From assembly GCF_017355525.1 (NCBI RefSeq), contig NZ_CP067395.1, positions 4,309,001 through 4,373,000 of the forward strand: a stretch of DNA of 64,000 nucleotides, read 5' to 3'. The position numbers and the translations under genes were made by a program. Below, piece by piece: positions 1-8,123 of the stretch. The number at the start of each line of letters is the position of its first letter. Position 1 is the stretch's first letter. The stretch is from Lysobacter enzymogenes (GTDB lineage: Bacteria > Pseudomonadota > Gammaproteobacteria > Xanthomonadales > Xanthomonadaceae). The notes beneath the pieces are model-generated. The model saw only the letters and a list, made by a program, of their open reading frames with translations. It was not told where the DNA came from and searched no databases.

Positions 1-2
1 AG

Positions 3-455
3 CGGGCGCGCGCTCGCGACGCGGCCATCGCCGGTCTGCTCGACATCCGGCCGGGCATGCGGGTCGCGCTGATCGGCGTGGTCAATCCGCTGGTCGAGGC
101 GATCCGCGCGCGCGGCGGCGTCTGCCTGCCCTGCGATTTCAACCTGCGCGTGACCTCCGACGGCACCGAGGTCGCGACCGACATGGAGCAGGTATTGGCC
201 GCCGCCGACATGGTCATCGCCACCGGCATGACCCTGAGCAACGGCTCGTTCGACCGCATCGTCGAGGTCGCGCGCGAACGCGGCGTCGGCCTGGTGGTGT
301 ACGCGCAGACCGGCAGCGCGATCGTGCCGCGCTTCCTCGGCCACGGCGTCGCCGCGGTGTCGGCCGAGCCGTTCCCGTTCTCGCAGTTCAGCGCCGATCC
401 GACCCCGATCCATCTGTACCGCGCCGTATCGCTCGGCGCGCGCGAGGCGGCTTGA
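3..455 (+). CDS. DUF364 (putative heavy-metal chelation) family protein, 5'-truncated by the window edge
   Basis: The frame is open to the left edge, so the N-terminus lies outside the window; about 150 residues are visible before TGA at 453-455. The visible part reads as a Rossmann-like fold: a hydrophobic strand VALIGVVNPL, a middle strand MVIATGMTLSNGSFDRI and a C-terminal strand. It resembles the C-terminal half of DUF364 proteins, a family named for putative heavy-metal binding and seen beside metal-uptake or metallophore genes. The function in vivo is not established. The MFS gene starts 13 bases downstream, so the two are probably co-transcribed. The family call is from recognition of the motif pattern only. 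Confidence 0.6.
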   Translation, partial: RARARDAAIAGLLDIRPGMRVALIGVVNPLVEAIRARGGVCLPCDFNLRVTSDGTEVATDMEQVLAAADMVIATGMTLSNGSFDRIVEVARERGVGLVVYAQTGSAIVPRFLGHGVAAVSAEPFPFSQFSADPTPIHLYRAVSLGAREAA

Positions 456-468
456 GCCGGGTACGCGA

Positions 469-1689
469 ATGAACGCCGCTGCCGTCGCCGCTGCCGCGAC
501 CCATGGCCTGGACGAGCCCGCGCGCAAGCGCGCGCTGACCGGTCTGCTGGTCTACACCTTCTTCATGGTGGCCGGCTTCGCCATGCTGATGCCGCTGGTG
601 GCCGTGCACTACGTCGACGGCGTCGGCATGGCCGCGGCCGCGGTCGGGCTGGCGCTGGCGGTGCGGCAGTTGCTGCAGCAAGGGCTGGCGCTGCTCGGCG
701 GAATGCTGTCGGACCGCTTCGGCGCGCGGCGCATGATCTGCCTCGGCGTGCTGCTGCGCGCCGCCGGTTTCGCCAGCCTCGCTTTCGCCGCCGACCTGCC
801 GGCGCTGCTGTGGGCGATGGCGCTGTCGGCGCTGGGCGGGGCGATGTTCGAAGCGCCGTACCAGGCCAGCATCGCCGCGCTGACCGACGCGCAATCGCGG
901 CCGCGCTATTACGCGATCAGCAACTGGGTCAGCGGCGTGGCCACCACGCTCGGCCCGCTGCTCGGCGTGGCCTTGCTGCGCTTCGATTTCCGCATCGTGT
1001 GCCTGGCCGCGGCGGTGTGTTTCGCGCTGAATTTCGTCATCGCGCTGAAGCTGCTGCCGAAGTTCGAGATGCCGCCGCAACCGCCGCCGCTGCGCCACGG
1101 CCTGGGCCTGGTGCGCGGCAACCGCGCGTTCCTGGTCCTGGTCGGCTGGCTGATGCTGTATTGGTTCCTGGCGGTGCAGATCAACATCAGTTTCCCGCTG
1201 CTGGCGCAGAAACTCGCCGGCGACGCCGACGGCGTCGGCGCGATGTTTGCGCTCAGCGCCGGCATCACCGTCGCCCTGCAATACGGGCTGGTGCGCTGGC
1301 TGGAGCGGCGCCTGAGCGCGGCGCAGGTGCTGGTGCTCGGGGTGAGTCTGATGGCGCTGTCGACCGGCGCGATCGCGTTCGCCGGGTCGTATCCGGCCTT
1401 GCTGGCCTGCGTCGCCGGCTACGCGGTCGGCGCGGTGATGACCCGGCCGACCCAGCAGACCCTGATCGCCGGCCTCGCCGATGCGCGCGCATTGGGCACC
1501 TTCCTCGGCGTGAGTTCGTTGAGCCTCGCCGTCGGCGGCGGCCTCGGCAACATCGCCGGCGGCTGGCTGATGGACGTGGCCGCGGCCAGCGCGCGGCCGT
1601 GGCTGCCGTGGACGACGTTCTGCGCGGTCGGGCTGCTCAGCGCGCTCGGCCTGCATCTGGCGCTGCGCGGGCGCGCGGCGCCGGCGTAG
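469..1689 (+). CDS. MFS efflux transporter, MdtH-like
   Basis: This is a 406-residue integral membrane protein with about 12 predicted hydrophobic segments, the usual MFS length. The N-terminal part resembles E. coli MdtH closely: VGLALAVRQLLQQGL is followed by the MFS motif A loop GGMLSDRFGARRM around residues 77-89, between helices 2 and 3. A DARALGTFLG segment late in the protein also matches MdtH. It probably exports a small molecule by proton antiport. The partner DUF364 gene lies 13 bases upstream, and a strong hairpin terminator follows at 1722. Substrate unknown; a metallophore or drug is a guess from context. Confidence 0.8.
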   Translation: MNAAAVAAAATHGLDEPARKRALTGLLVYTFFMVAGFAMLMPLVAVHYVDGVGMAAAAVGLALAVRQLLQQGLALLGGMLSDRFGARRMICLGVLLRAAGFASLAFAADLPALLWAMALSALGGAMFEAPYQASIAALTDAQSRPRYYAISNWVSGVATTLGPLLGVALLRFDFRIVCLAAAVCFALNFVIALKLLPKFEMPPQPPPLRHGLGLVRGNRAFLVLVGWLMLYWFLAVQINISFPLLAQKLAGDADGVGAMFALSAGITVALQYGLVRWLERRLSAAQVLVLGVSLMALSTGAIAFAGSYPALLACVAGYAVGAVMTRPTQQTLIAGLADARALGTFLGVSSLSLAVGGGLGNIAGGWLMDVAAASARPWLPWTTFCAVGLLSALGLHLALRGRAAPA

Positions 1690-1721
1690 CGCAACCGTCT
1701 TCCTTCCCCGTCGCTTCAGTT

Positions 1722-1762
1722 GCCCTCTCCCGGACTCCGGCAAAAGGAGAGGGCTTTTTTTT
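1722..1762 (+). terminator. Rho-independent terminator of the MFS gene
   Basis: A perfect 9-bp stem GCCCTCTCC (1722-1730) / GGAGAGGGC (1746-1754) is followed by eight T residues (1755-1762). It lies between the plus-strand MFS gene and the convergent LysR gene. The T run favours termination of the plus strand. Confidence 0.9.
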
Positions 1763-1767
1763 GGCGA

Positions 1768-2676
1768 TCACTGCGGGATCGCGGCGATCGCCTCGAACCG
1801 CTCGCGCAGAAACTCGCGCAACCGCTGCACCAGCGGGCTCAGCAAGCGCCGGTCGGGGCACACCAGATTCAACGGCGCCGGTTCGCCGCGCCAGTCGCGG
1901 CACAGCACGCGCAGTTGCCCGGCCCGCACTTCCTGCGAGATGTCGAGCCAGGACTTGAACGCGATGCCGTGCCCGGCCATCGCCCATCGCTTGACCGCGT
2001 GGCCGTCGTCGCTGACGCGGTCGCCGCGCACGCGCAGGTCGCGCGTCTGTTCGCCGCGGGTCAGCCGCCAGCGGTCCTGGGTTTCGCCGCGGATCAGCAT
2101 GCGCAGGCAGTTGCGTTCGGCCAGCTCGTCCGGATCGGCCGGTTCGCCGTGGCGTTGCAGATACTGCGGCGAGGCGCACAGCACGCGGCGGTTGTCGGCG
2201 CGCAGCGGCAGCGCGATCAGGCTCGAATCCGGCGGCGGGCCGTAGCGCAGGGCGACGTCGACCGGCTGGCGGTAGACGTCGGCGAAATGGTCGGACAGGT
2301 TGGCGCGCAGCTGCACCTGCGGATGCGCGGCGAGGAACTCGTCGAGCCATGGCAGCACCAGGCTGCGGCCGAGGTCCGACGGCATCGACAGTTGCAGGCT
2401 GCCGCGCAGCGTCGCCTGTTCGCCGCGCAACGCCTGCTCGCCTTCGTCGATCGCGCGCAGCGCTTCGCGCGCGTGCTGGAGGAAGCGCTCGCCCTCGTGG
2501 GTCAGGCGCAGGCTGCGGGTCGAGCGCACGAACAATTGCGCGTGCAGTTCCGCTTCCAGGCGCTTGAGCGTGGCGCTGGCCGCGGCCGGGCTGATGTCGA
2601 GCGCGCGCGCGGCGGCCGACAGGCTGCCGGCATCGGCGGCGCGGACGAACAGGACGAGGTCGGCGAAGGCCTTCAT
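1768..2676 (-). CDS. LysR-family transcriptional regulator
   Basis: The protein has 302 residues, a usual LysR length. An N-terminal winged helix-turn-helix covers about residues 1-60 (FVRAADAGSLSAAARALDIS, then AAASATLKRLEAEL), followed by a periplasmic-binding-protein-like effector domain. The ATG at 2676 was chosen because MKAFADL is the typical LysR beginning; a TTG at 2733 would add 19 atypical residues. It is divergent from the VOC-OYE operon starting at 2772, the classical arrangement for a LysR regulator and its target. A short inverted repeat directly upstream of the ATG may be its operator. The inducer is unknown. Confidence 0.9.
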   Translation of the reverse strand: MKAFADLVLFVRAADAGSLSAAARALDISPAAASATLKRLEAELHAQLFVRSTRSLRLTHEGERFLQHAREALRAIDEGEQALRGEQATLRGSLQLSMPSDLGRSLVLPWLDEFLAAHPQVQLRANLSDHFADVYRQPVDVALRYGPPPDSSLIALPLRADNRRVLCASPQYLQRHGEPADPDELAERNCLRMLIRGETQDRWRLTRGEQTRDLRVRGDRVSDDGHAVKRWAMAGHGIAFKSWLDISQEVRAGQLRVLCRDWRGEPAPLNLVCPDRRLLSPLVQRLREFLRERFEAIAAIPQ

Positions 2677-2695
2677 TTTCAACGCCCGGTTGAAA
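2677..2695. promoter_or_regulatory. Inverted repeat upstream of the LysR gene, possible operator
   Basis: A perfect 7-bp inverted repeat TTTCAAC-GCCCG-GTTGAAA abuts the LysR start codon inside the 95-bp divergent region. It contains a T-N11-A arrangement as in LysR boxes. Its position would let a bound protein block its own gene. The function is inferred from position and symmetry only. Confidence 0.4.
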
Positions 2696-2771
2696 CAGAA
2701 CCGGCTTATGCCCGGTTTTTGCCGCGCCGGCAAGGCGTCAGCCTGAGCTCCCCGCGTTTCCGGCCCCGGCC

Positions 2772-3221
2772 ATGCCCGCCATCGACCCTCCCGCAGCGCC
2801 GCAGTGGCGCTTCGATCACCTCAATCTGCACGGCCACGCCGACGGCGCCGCACTGGCGGGTCTGTTCGGCGAAGTGATGGGGCTGCGTCCGGGCTACCGG
2901 CCGCCGTTCCCGTTTCCGGGGCAGTGGCTGTACCGCGGCGACGAGGCCTGGCTGCATCTGGTGCAGCCGCCGTCGCCGCGCGACGAACGCTTGCGCGTGG
3001 GTCACATCGCGTTCCGCACCGACGAGCCGGCCGCGGCGCTGATCCAGCGCGTGCGCGCGGCGGGCCTGCAACACGAGGTCGCGGTGGTGCCCGAGCGCGG
3101 CGAAGTGCAGGTGTTCGTGCCGCTGCCCGGCGGGCTGGTGATCGAACTCGACGCCGCGGCCGACCCGGCGTTGGCCGGCGACGGCGTCTACCGCAGCGCG
3201 CTCGCGCGGCAGCGCGTCTGA
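2772..3221 (+). CDS. VOC (glyoxalase/dioxygenase-fold) family protein
   Basis: This is a 149-residue protein of one VOC module. It begins with the family's typical FDHLNLHG (first metal-ligand region) and then has LAGLFGEVMGLRPGYRPPFPFPGQWLY. It continues with LRVGHIAFRTDEP, where a second metal His would sit, and ends with GLVIELD, the usual place of the last acidic ligand. Members are glyoxalases, ring-cleavage dioxygenases or fosfomycin-resistance-like enzymes, and the sequence does not say which. It is the first gene of an operon (2772-6507) divergent from the LysR gene; the next gene follows after 60 bases. Confidence 0.75.
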   Translation: MPAIDPPAAPQWRFDHLNLHGHADGAALAGLFGEVMGLRPGYRPPFPFPGQWLYRGDEAWLHLVQPPSPRDERLRVGHIAFRTDEPAAALIQRVRAAGLQHEVAVVPERGEVQVFVPLPGGLVIELDAAADPALAGDGVYRSALARQRV

Positions 3222-3281
3222 AGTCTTCCCAACGCGGCGCGGATCGCGCGCCGCTCACTCCCGATCCGAGGATCCGTTCCG

Positions 3282-4346
3282 ATGAAGTTTCCCTCCCGCT
3301 CCCTGCTCGCCGCCGCCGCGTTGTGCGCCGCTCTCGGCGCCGCCGCGCACGCCGAAACCTTGAAACAAGACAAGCGTCTGCAAGTGGTCGCCGTGTCCGA
3401 TGTGCGCCCCGGCAATGTCGCCGTCGCGCCCGACGGCCGCGTGTTCGCGACCTTCCATCCGCTCGGCGCCAGCAAGCTGCAACTGGCCGAAGTCGTCGAC
3501 GGAAAGCTGCGGCCGTATCCCGACATGAGCGTGCAGAACGACGGCGCCGCGGCCACGGACACGACGCTCGACACCCCGCTGGGCATCAGCGTCGACCGCA
3601 AGAACCGCCTGTGGGTCGTCGACATGGGCCTCAAGCTCGGCAAGACCCGGCTGTGGTCGTTCGACCTGGCCACCGGCAAGCTCGCGCGCAAGTACGAACT
3701 GCCGGCGCAGATCGCGCCGAAGGGCAGCTTCGTCCAGGACTTCGCCATCGACGAGGCGCGCGGCTGGGCGTATCTGGCCGATATCGCCGACCCGGGCATC
3801 ATCGCGCTGAATCTCGACAGCGGCGCCGCGCGCCGGTTCGGCGGCCACGCCGCGCTGCGCGCCGAAGACGTCGACATGAAGATCGACGGGCGGGTGGTGA
3901 ATTTCGGCGGCAAGCCGGCGCGCGTGGGCATCAATCCGATCACTTTGTCGGCCGACCGCGAGACCCTGTACTTCGGCGCGATGAACGGCACCACCTGGTA
4001 CCGCCTGCCGGCGCGGCTGTTGCGCGAAGGCGCCGACGACGCGGCGGTGGCCGCGGCGATCGCGCCGGCCGGGCCGAAGCCGATCAGCGACGGCGTCGCC
4101 ACCGACGCCGCCGGCACGCATTGGTTCACCGACCTGCAACGCCACGCCATCGTCCGTCTCGGCCGCGACGGCAAGCTGCGCGACGCGTTGCGCGATCCGC
4201 GCCTGCAATGGCCGGACAATCTCGCGCTCGGCGCGGACGGCTGGATGTATCTGTCGGTCAATCAGCTCGACCGCACCCCGAGCTTCACCGGCGGCGCCGA
4301 CAGCGGCCGTCCGCCGTATTACCTCTACCGCTTCCGCGCGCGTTGA
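3282..4346 (+). CDS. Major royal jelly protein/Yellow-type beta-propeller, putative periplasmic lactonase-like protein
   Basis: The protein has 354 residues with a clear Sec signal peptide (cleavage after AHA, about residue 24). The mature part is a six-bladed propeller of the SMP-30/MRJP superfamily: GNVAVAPDGRVFATFHP, LGISVDRKNRLWVVDMG, SDGVATDAAGTHWFTD and WPDNLALGADGWMYLS mark successive blades. Bacterial relatives are annotated as gluconolactonase-like or dopachrome-tautomerase-related, but the actual reaction is unknown. A good ribosome site (GAGGA, nine bases before ATG) supports the start. The deacetylase gene follows after 20 bases, so the two exported proteins are probably co-produced. 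Confidence 0.8.
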   Translation: MKFPSRSLLAAAALCAALGAAAHAETLKQDKRLQVVAVSDVRPGNVAVAPDGRVFATFHPLGASKLQLAEVVDGKLRPYPDMSVQNDGAAATDTTLDTPLGISVDRKNRLWVVDMGLKLGKTRLWSFDLATGKLARKYELPAQIAPKGSFVQDFAIDEARGWAYLADIADPGIIALNLDSGAARRFGGHAALRAEDVDMKIDGRVVNFGGKPARVGINPITLSADRETLYFGAMNGTTWYRLPARLLREGADDAAVAAAIAPAGPKPISDGVATDAAGTHWFTDLQRHAIVRLGRDGKLRDALRDPRLQWPDNLALGADGWMYLSVNQLDRTPSFTGGADSGRPPYYLYRFRAR

Positions 4347-4366
4347 GCCGGACAGGAGACGCCGCG

Positions 4367-5395
4367 ATGAGCGATGAATCCCACGACGCGACACCGGCCT
4401 CGCCGCCGCGCCGGCGCTTCGTGCGCGACGCCGCGCTCGGCCTCGCCGCCGCCGCGGCCGCGGGCGGCGCGGCCGCCAGCGGCGCGCATGCCGCGCACGC
4501 GGCCGGCTGGGCGTCCGCGCCGCGCGTGCGCGGCGGCGATGCCGACGGCGAGCATTGGCCCGAGCACGCGCGCCTGGTGTTGTCGATCTCGATGCAGTTC
4601 GAGGCCGGCGGCGAGCCCGAGCGCGGCGCCGACAGTCCGTTTCCCGACAACCTGCCGGCCGGCTTGCCCGATCTGGCCGCGCGCACGTGGTTCCAGTACG
4701 GCTATCGCGAAGGCGTTCCGCGCCTGCTCGACCTGTGGGACAAGCACGGCCTCAAGGTCACCTCGCACATGGTCGGCGCGGCGGTGCTGAAATCGCCGGA
4801 GCTGGCGCGCGAGATCGTGCGCCGCGGCCACGAAGCCGCCGCGCATGGCATGGACTGGCGCTCGCAGGCCGGTATGAGCCGCGAGCAAGAGACGCGTTTC
4901 GTGCGCGACGGCATGGACGCGGTGGAGCGCATCACCGGCCAGCGCCCGCGCGGCTACAACTGCAACTGGCTGCGGCGCAGTCCGCATACGCTGTCGGTGC
5001 TGCGCGAGCTGGGCTTGGTCTACCACATCGACGATCTCAGCCGCGACGAACCCTTCATCGTGCCCGTGGACGGCGGCGACTTCGTGGTCGTGCCGTACAC
5101 CTTGCACTGCAACGACATCGTGCTGATCGAGGGCCGCCATTTCTCCAGCCGCCAGTTCTGCGAGCAGCTCAAGGACGAGTTCGACCAGCTCTACGCCGAA
5201 GGCGCGACGCGCCGGCGGGTGATGTCGATCAGCACCCACGACCGCATCGGCGGCCGGCCCGCGGTGGTGCGCGCGCTCGACGAGTTCCTGAGTTACGCCC
5301 TGGCCCAGCCCGGCGTGGTCGGCGCACGCAAGGACGCGCTGGCGCGCTGGACCTTGGCCGATCGAAACAGCCGGCGCGAGCCGGCGGCGACCTGA
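4367..5395 (+). CDS. Tat-exported polysaccharide deacetylase-fold protein of the PuuE/allantoinase-like type
   Basis: This 342-residue protein starts with a Tat-type signal (PPRRRFVRDAALGLA and an Ala-rich h-region). The body is a NodB-like barrel. HEAAAHGMDW supplies the H-x3-H pair, but the canonical first motif with two Asp is replaced by SISMQFEAGGEPERG, which resembles PuuE, the metal-independent allantoinase. It may therefore open a cyclic amide rather than deacetylate a polysaccharide. AGGAG lies eight bases before the ATG. It sits between the propeller gene (20-base gap) and the OYE gene (20-base gap). Substrate unknown. Confidence 0.8.
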   Translation: MSDESHDATPASPPRRRFVRDAALGLAAAAAAGGAAASGAHAAHAAGWASAPRVRGGDADGEHWPEHARLVLSISMQFEAGGEPERGADSPFPDNLPAGLPDLAARTWFQYGYREGVPRLLDLWDKHGLKVTSHMVGAAVLKSPELAREIVRRGHEAAAHGMDWRSQAGMSREQETRFVRDGMDAVERITGQRPRGYNCNWLRRSPHTLSVLRELGLVYHIDDLSRDEPFIVPVDGGDFVVVPYTLHCNDIVLIEGRHFSSRQFCEQLKDEFDQLYAEGATRRRVMSISTHDRIGGRPAVVRALDEFLSYALAQPGVVGARKDALARWTLADRNSRREPAAT

Positions 5396-5415
5396 TCTTC
5401 CATTGGAGTTTGGCC

Positions 5416-6507
5416 ATGAGCGAATTGTTGTTCGAACCGGCGCGTCTGGGCTCGCAGCTGCTGACCAACCGCATGGTGATGTCGCCGATGACCCGCGCCC
5501 GCAGCGCCCAGCCCGGCAACGTGCCGACGCCGGCGATGGCGCGCTACTACGCCCAGCGCGCCGGCGCCGGCCTGATCGTCAGCGAAGCCACCCAGGTGTC
5601 GCCGCAAGGGCAGGGCTACAGCTTCACTCCGGGCATCCACAGCGACGAACAGATCGCCGGCTGGCGGCAGGTGACCGGCGCGGTGCATGCCGCCGGCGGG
5701 CGCATGTTCCTGCAGCTGTGGCATGTGGGGCGGATGTCGCACGAGAGTTTCCACGGCGGCGAACGGCCGGTCGCGCCGTCGGCGCTGTCGCCGGAGGCGA
5801 AGGTGTGGATCGTGCGCGACGGCGTCGGCGGCCTGGTCGATTGCCCGGTGCCGCGCGCGCTGCGGCGCGAGGAGATCGCCGGCATCGTCGAGCAGTTCCG
5901 CCGCGGCGCCGCCAACGCCATCGCCGCCGGCTTCGACGGCGTCGAGATCCACGCCGCCAACGGCTATCTGATCGATCAGTTCCTGCGCACTACGTCCAAC
6001 CGGCGCGACGACGACTACGGCGGTTCGATCGGCAACCGGGTGCGTTTCCTCGAGGAAGTGACGCGCGCGGTCGCCGGCGAGGTCGGCGCGGACCGCACCG
6101 GCATCCGGCTGGCGCCGTACATCACCGCGCGCAACATGAACTGCCCGCAGATCATCGCCGCGATCCTGGAAGCGGCGCGGCGCCTGCAGGACATCGGCGT
6201 GGCCTATCTGCATCTGTCCGAAGCCGATTGGGACGATGCGCCGCACGTGCCCGATTCGTTCCGCCACGAACTGCGCGCGATCTATTCCGGCGGGCTGATC
6301 GTCGCCGGCCGCTACGACCGCGAACGCGGCGAACGCATCCTGCGCCAGGGGCTCGCGGATCTGGTCGCGTTCGGCCGGCCGTTCATCGCCAATCCCGACC
6401 TGCCGCAGCGCTACGCCCACGACTGGCCGCTGGCGGCGTTCGACCCGGCGACATTGTTCGGCGGCGACGAGCGCGGCTACACCACGTATCCGGCCTATTC
6501 GGCCTGA
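5416..6507 (+). CDS. Old yellow enzyme, NemA-type alkene reductase
   Basis: The product is a 363-residue FMN-dependent TIM-barrel NAD(P)H:flavin oxidoreductase, full length for the family. Diagnostic features are the N-terminal LTNRMVMSPMTRARS, the substrate-anion-binding pair H179/N182 in EIHAANGYL, and the following TSNRRDDDYGGSIGNRVRF typical of OYE. It reduces activated C=C bonds or nitro groups in the cytoplasm. TGGAG lies seven bases before the ATG. It is the last gene of the LysR-linked operon and probably acts on an electrophilic intermediate or inhibitor related to the operon's substrate, which is inference. Confidence 0.92.
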   Translation: MSELLFEPARLGSQLLTNRMVMSPMTRARSAQPGNVPTPAMARYYAQRAGAGLIVSEATQVSPQGQGYSFTPGIHSDEQIAGWRQVTGAVHAAGGRMFLQLWHVGRMSHESFHGGERPVAPSALSPEAKVWIVRDGVGGLVDCPVPRALRREEIAGIVEQFRRGAANAIAAGFDGVEIHAANGYLIDQFLRTTSNRRDDDYGGSIGNRVRFLEEVTRAVAGEVGADRTGIRLAPYITARNMNCPQIIAAILEAARRLQDIGVAYLHLSEADWDDAPHVPDSFRHELRAIYSGGLIVAGRYDRERGERILRQGLADLVAFGRPFIANPDLPQRYAHDWPLAAFDPATLFGGDERGYTTYPAYSA

Positions 6508-6526
6508 GCCGCGGATCCGCCTGCGG

Positions 6527-6781
6527 TTACGGCGCGGTGGCGCGTTCCAGCGCCATCAGCGTCGCCAGCGCGTCCTCGCGCGATTCGCCGCACATCGAAG
6601 GTTGCGGCTGCAACGAGCCGCAGAAACGCGGGCGCTCGGGTTTTCCGAACAAGCGGCAGCGCAGTTCGTCGTCGAGTTGAACGCAGGGAATGCCGGCCGG
6701 TTTGCCGTGCGGCATGCCGGGAATCGGCGAGGCGATCGACGGGGCGATGCAGCAGGCGCCGCAGCGGTCGCGGCAGGGCAT
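6527..6781 (-). CDS. YkgJ-family cysteine-cluster protein
   Basis: This is an 84-residue cytoplasmic protein with the family's CRDRCGACC beginning followed by further cysteines (GIPCVQL, LRCRLFG, RFCGSLQPQPSMC). It has eight cysteines in total and ends in the usual helical tail. YkgJ proteins are thought to bind a metal or Fe-S cluster; the function is unknown. It starts 10 bases after the end of the membrane-protein gene at 6792, so the two are probably one transcript. Confidence 0.85.
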   Translation of the reverse strand: MPCRDRCGACCIAPSIASPIPGMPHGKPAGIPCVQLDDELRCRLFGKPERPRFCGSLQPQPSMCGESREDALATLMALERATAP

Positions 6782-6791
6782 CGCCGCGCGC

Positions 6792-7139
6792 TCAGGTCTG
6801 CGGCGGCGCCGGCCGCTTGGCCAGCACCGCGGCGATCAACAGGCCGGTGGCGGTCAGCGACAGCAGGATGTGGACGCCGCCGACCACGGATTGGCCGAGG
6901 CCGGCCGTGCTCGCGCTCATGCCGGACGCCATCATCTTGTACATCCAGGCTTGCCCGGCCAGCCCCAGCAACATGCTGAGGATCTGCAGCGAGAACGCGG
7001 CGACCGCATAGACCGCGCCGACGCCGATGCGGCGCTTCCACGACAGGCACAGGGTCACGCCGACGGCGCAGGCGATCAGGTTCGGCGCGGACATCGCCGC
7101 TTGCATGCCCAGTGCGGGCAGCCAGTCTTCGAAGGTCAT
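6792..7139 (-). CDS. Small integral membrane protein of unknown function
   Basis: The protein has 115 residues with about four hydrophobic segments (around residues 10-33, 38-62, 80-100 and a weaker one between). No catalytic or binding motif is visible, and I do not recognise the family with certainty. AGGAG precedes the ATG by seven bases. It lies upstream of, and is probably co-transcribed with, the YkgJ gene. Confidence 0.7.
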   Translation of the reverse strand: MTFEDWLPALGMQAAMSAPNLIACAVGVTLCLSWKRRIGVGAVYAVAAFSLQILSMLLGLAGQAWMYKMMASGMSASTAGLGQSVVGGVHILLSLTATGLLIAAVLAKRPAPPQT

Positions 7140-7203
7140 GCAGGGCTCCTTGCCGGAACGCGCGCGGCGCGGCGCGCGCAGAAATCGATAGTCGCGAGCG
7201 CAG

Positions 7204-8073
7204 TCAATCCGCGGTCACCAGAGTGCCCGCGCCCTGGCGCAGCAGGTCGTAGACCGGATCGGTCTCGGGGCGGCGGCGGTGCCAGCGCTCGAAACTCTCG
7301 GCGGCCTGTTCGACCAGCATGCCGAGGCCGTCGATGCGGTCGTGCGCGCCGGCGACCTTGGCCCAGGCCAGGAACGGGATCGCCGCTTCGCCGTAGCTCA
7401 GGTCCACCGCCGCGGTGCGCGGCGTGGCCAGGCTCATCGGCAGGCTCGGGAATTCGTGTTCGCGCGCGGCCGAGGTGGCGTTGACGATCAGATCGAAGTT
7501 GCCGAGGTTGCCGACGTCGCTGAGGTAGCGCGGATGCACCCGGCCCGGTTGGCCGAGCGTGTCGGCCAGCGCATCGGCGCGTTCGCCGGTGCGGTTGACG
7601 ATGAACAGGTCGCCGATGCCGGCGTCGAGCAAGGCCGGCGCCACGCCGCGCGCGGCGCCGCCGGCGCCGATCAGCAGGCTGCGGCGTTCGCGCAGGTCCA
7701 GGCCGTGGCGTTCGGTGAGGTCGCGGATCAGGCCGACGCCGTCGGTGTTGTCGCCTTCCCAGCCGGTGGCGCTGCGGATCAGGGTATTGACCGCGCCGGA
7801 ACGGCGGGCGCGCTCGCTCAGGTGGGTGCAGATGCTGGCCGCGCGGGTCTTCAGCGGCAGGGTGATGTTGGCGCCGAGGCCGCTTTCGGCGGCGAATTCG
7901 GCCAGGGCCACGTCGAAGCGCTCCGGCGCGGCGTCGACCGCCACGTACTCCAGCGCGATCCCGAACTGGCGCGCGAACGCCGCGTGGATGCGCGGCGACA
8001 GCGAATGCGCGACCGGATGGCCGAACACCGCATAGCGCAGGACCGGGCTGGACGAGCTGGAATCGATCGACAT
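7204..8073 (-). CDS. aroE: Shikimate dehydrogenase
   Basis: This 289-residue enzyme reduces 3-dehydroshikimate to shikimate with NADPH in the aromatic pathway. The shikimate-binding start [14 protein letters not shown], the catalytic Lys in [11 protein letters not shown], the Asp in GDNTDGVGL and the NADP-binding GAGGAARGV are all present. The ATG at 8073 was chosen because the upstream extension of the frame is arginine-rich and unlike AroE. The gene is divergent from the propeller gene at 8124 with a 50-base gap. The aromatic pathway also supplies chorismate for XanB2 at 23.3 kb, though the two genes are not linked here. Confidence 0.96.
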   Translation of the reverse strand: MSIDSSSSSPVLRYAVFGHPVAHSLSPRIHAAFARQFGIALEYVAVDAAPERFDVALAEFAAESGLGANITLPLKTRAASICTHLSERARRSGAVNTLIRSATGWEGDNTDGVGLIRDLTERHGLDLRERRSLLIGAGGAARGVAPALLDAGIGDLFIVNRTGERADALADTLGQPGRVHPRYLSDVGNLGNFDLIVNATSAAREHEFPSLPMSLATPRTAAVDLSYGEAAIPFLAWAKVAGAHDRIDGLGMLVEQAAESFERWHRRRPETDPVYDLLRQGAGTLVTAD

Positions 8074-8123
8074 GACGCGCGCCTCGTTAGACTGGTGACC
8101 CTTCCGATGGGAGCAAGACGCGC

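Noticed and set aside
388..1743. Long antisense frame opposite the MFS gene
   Set aside because: Arg/Gln/Ala-rich composition with no family pattern; it is the complement of an intact transporter in GC-rich DNA.
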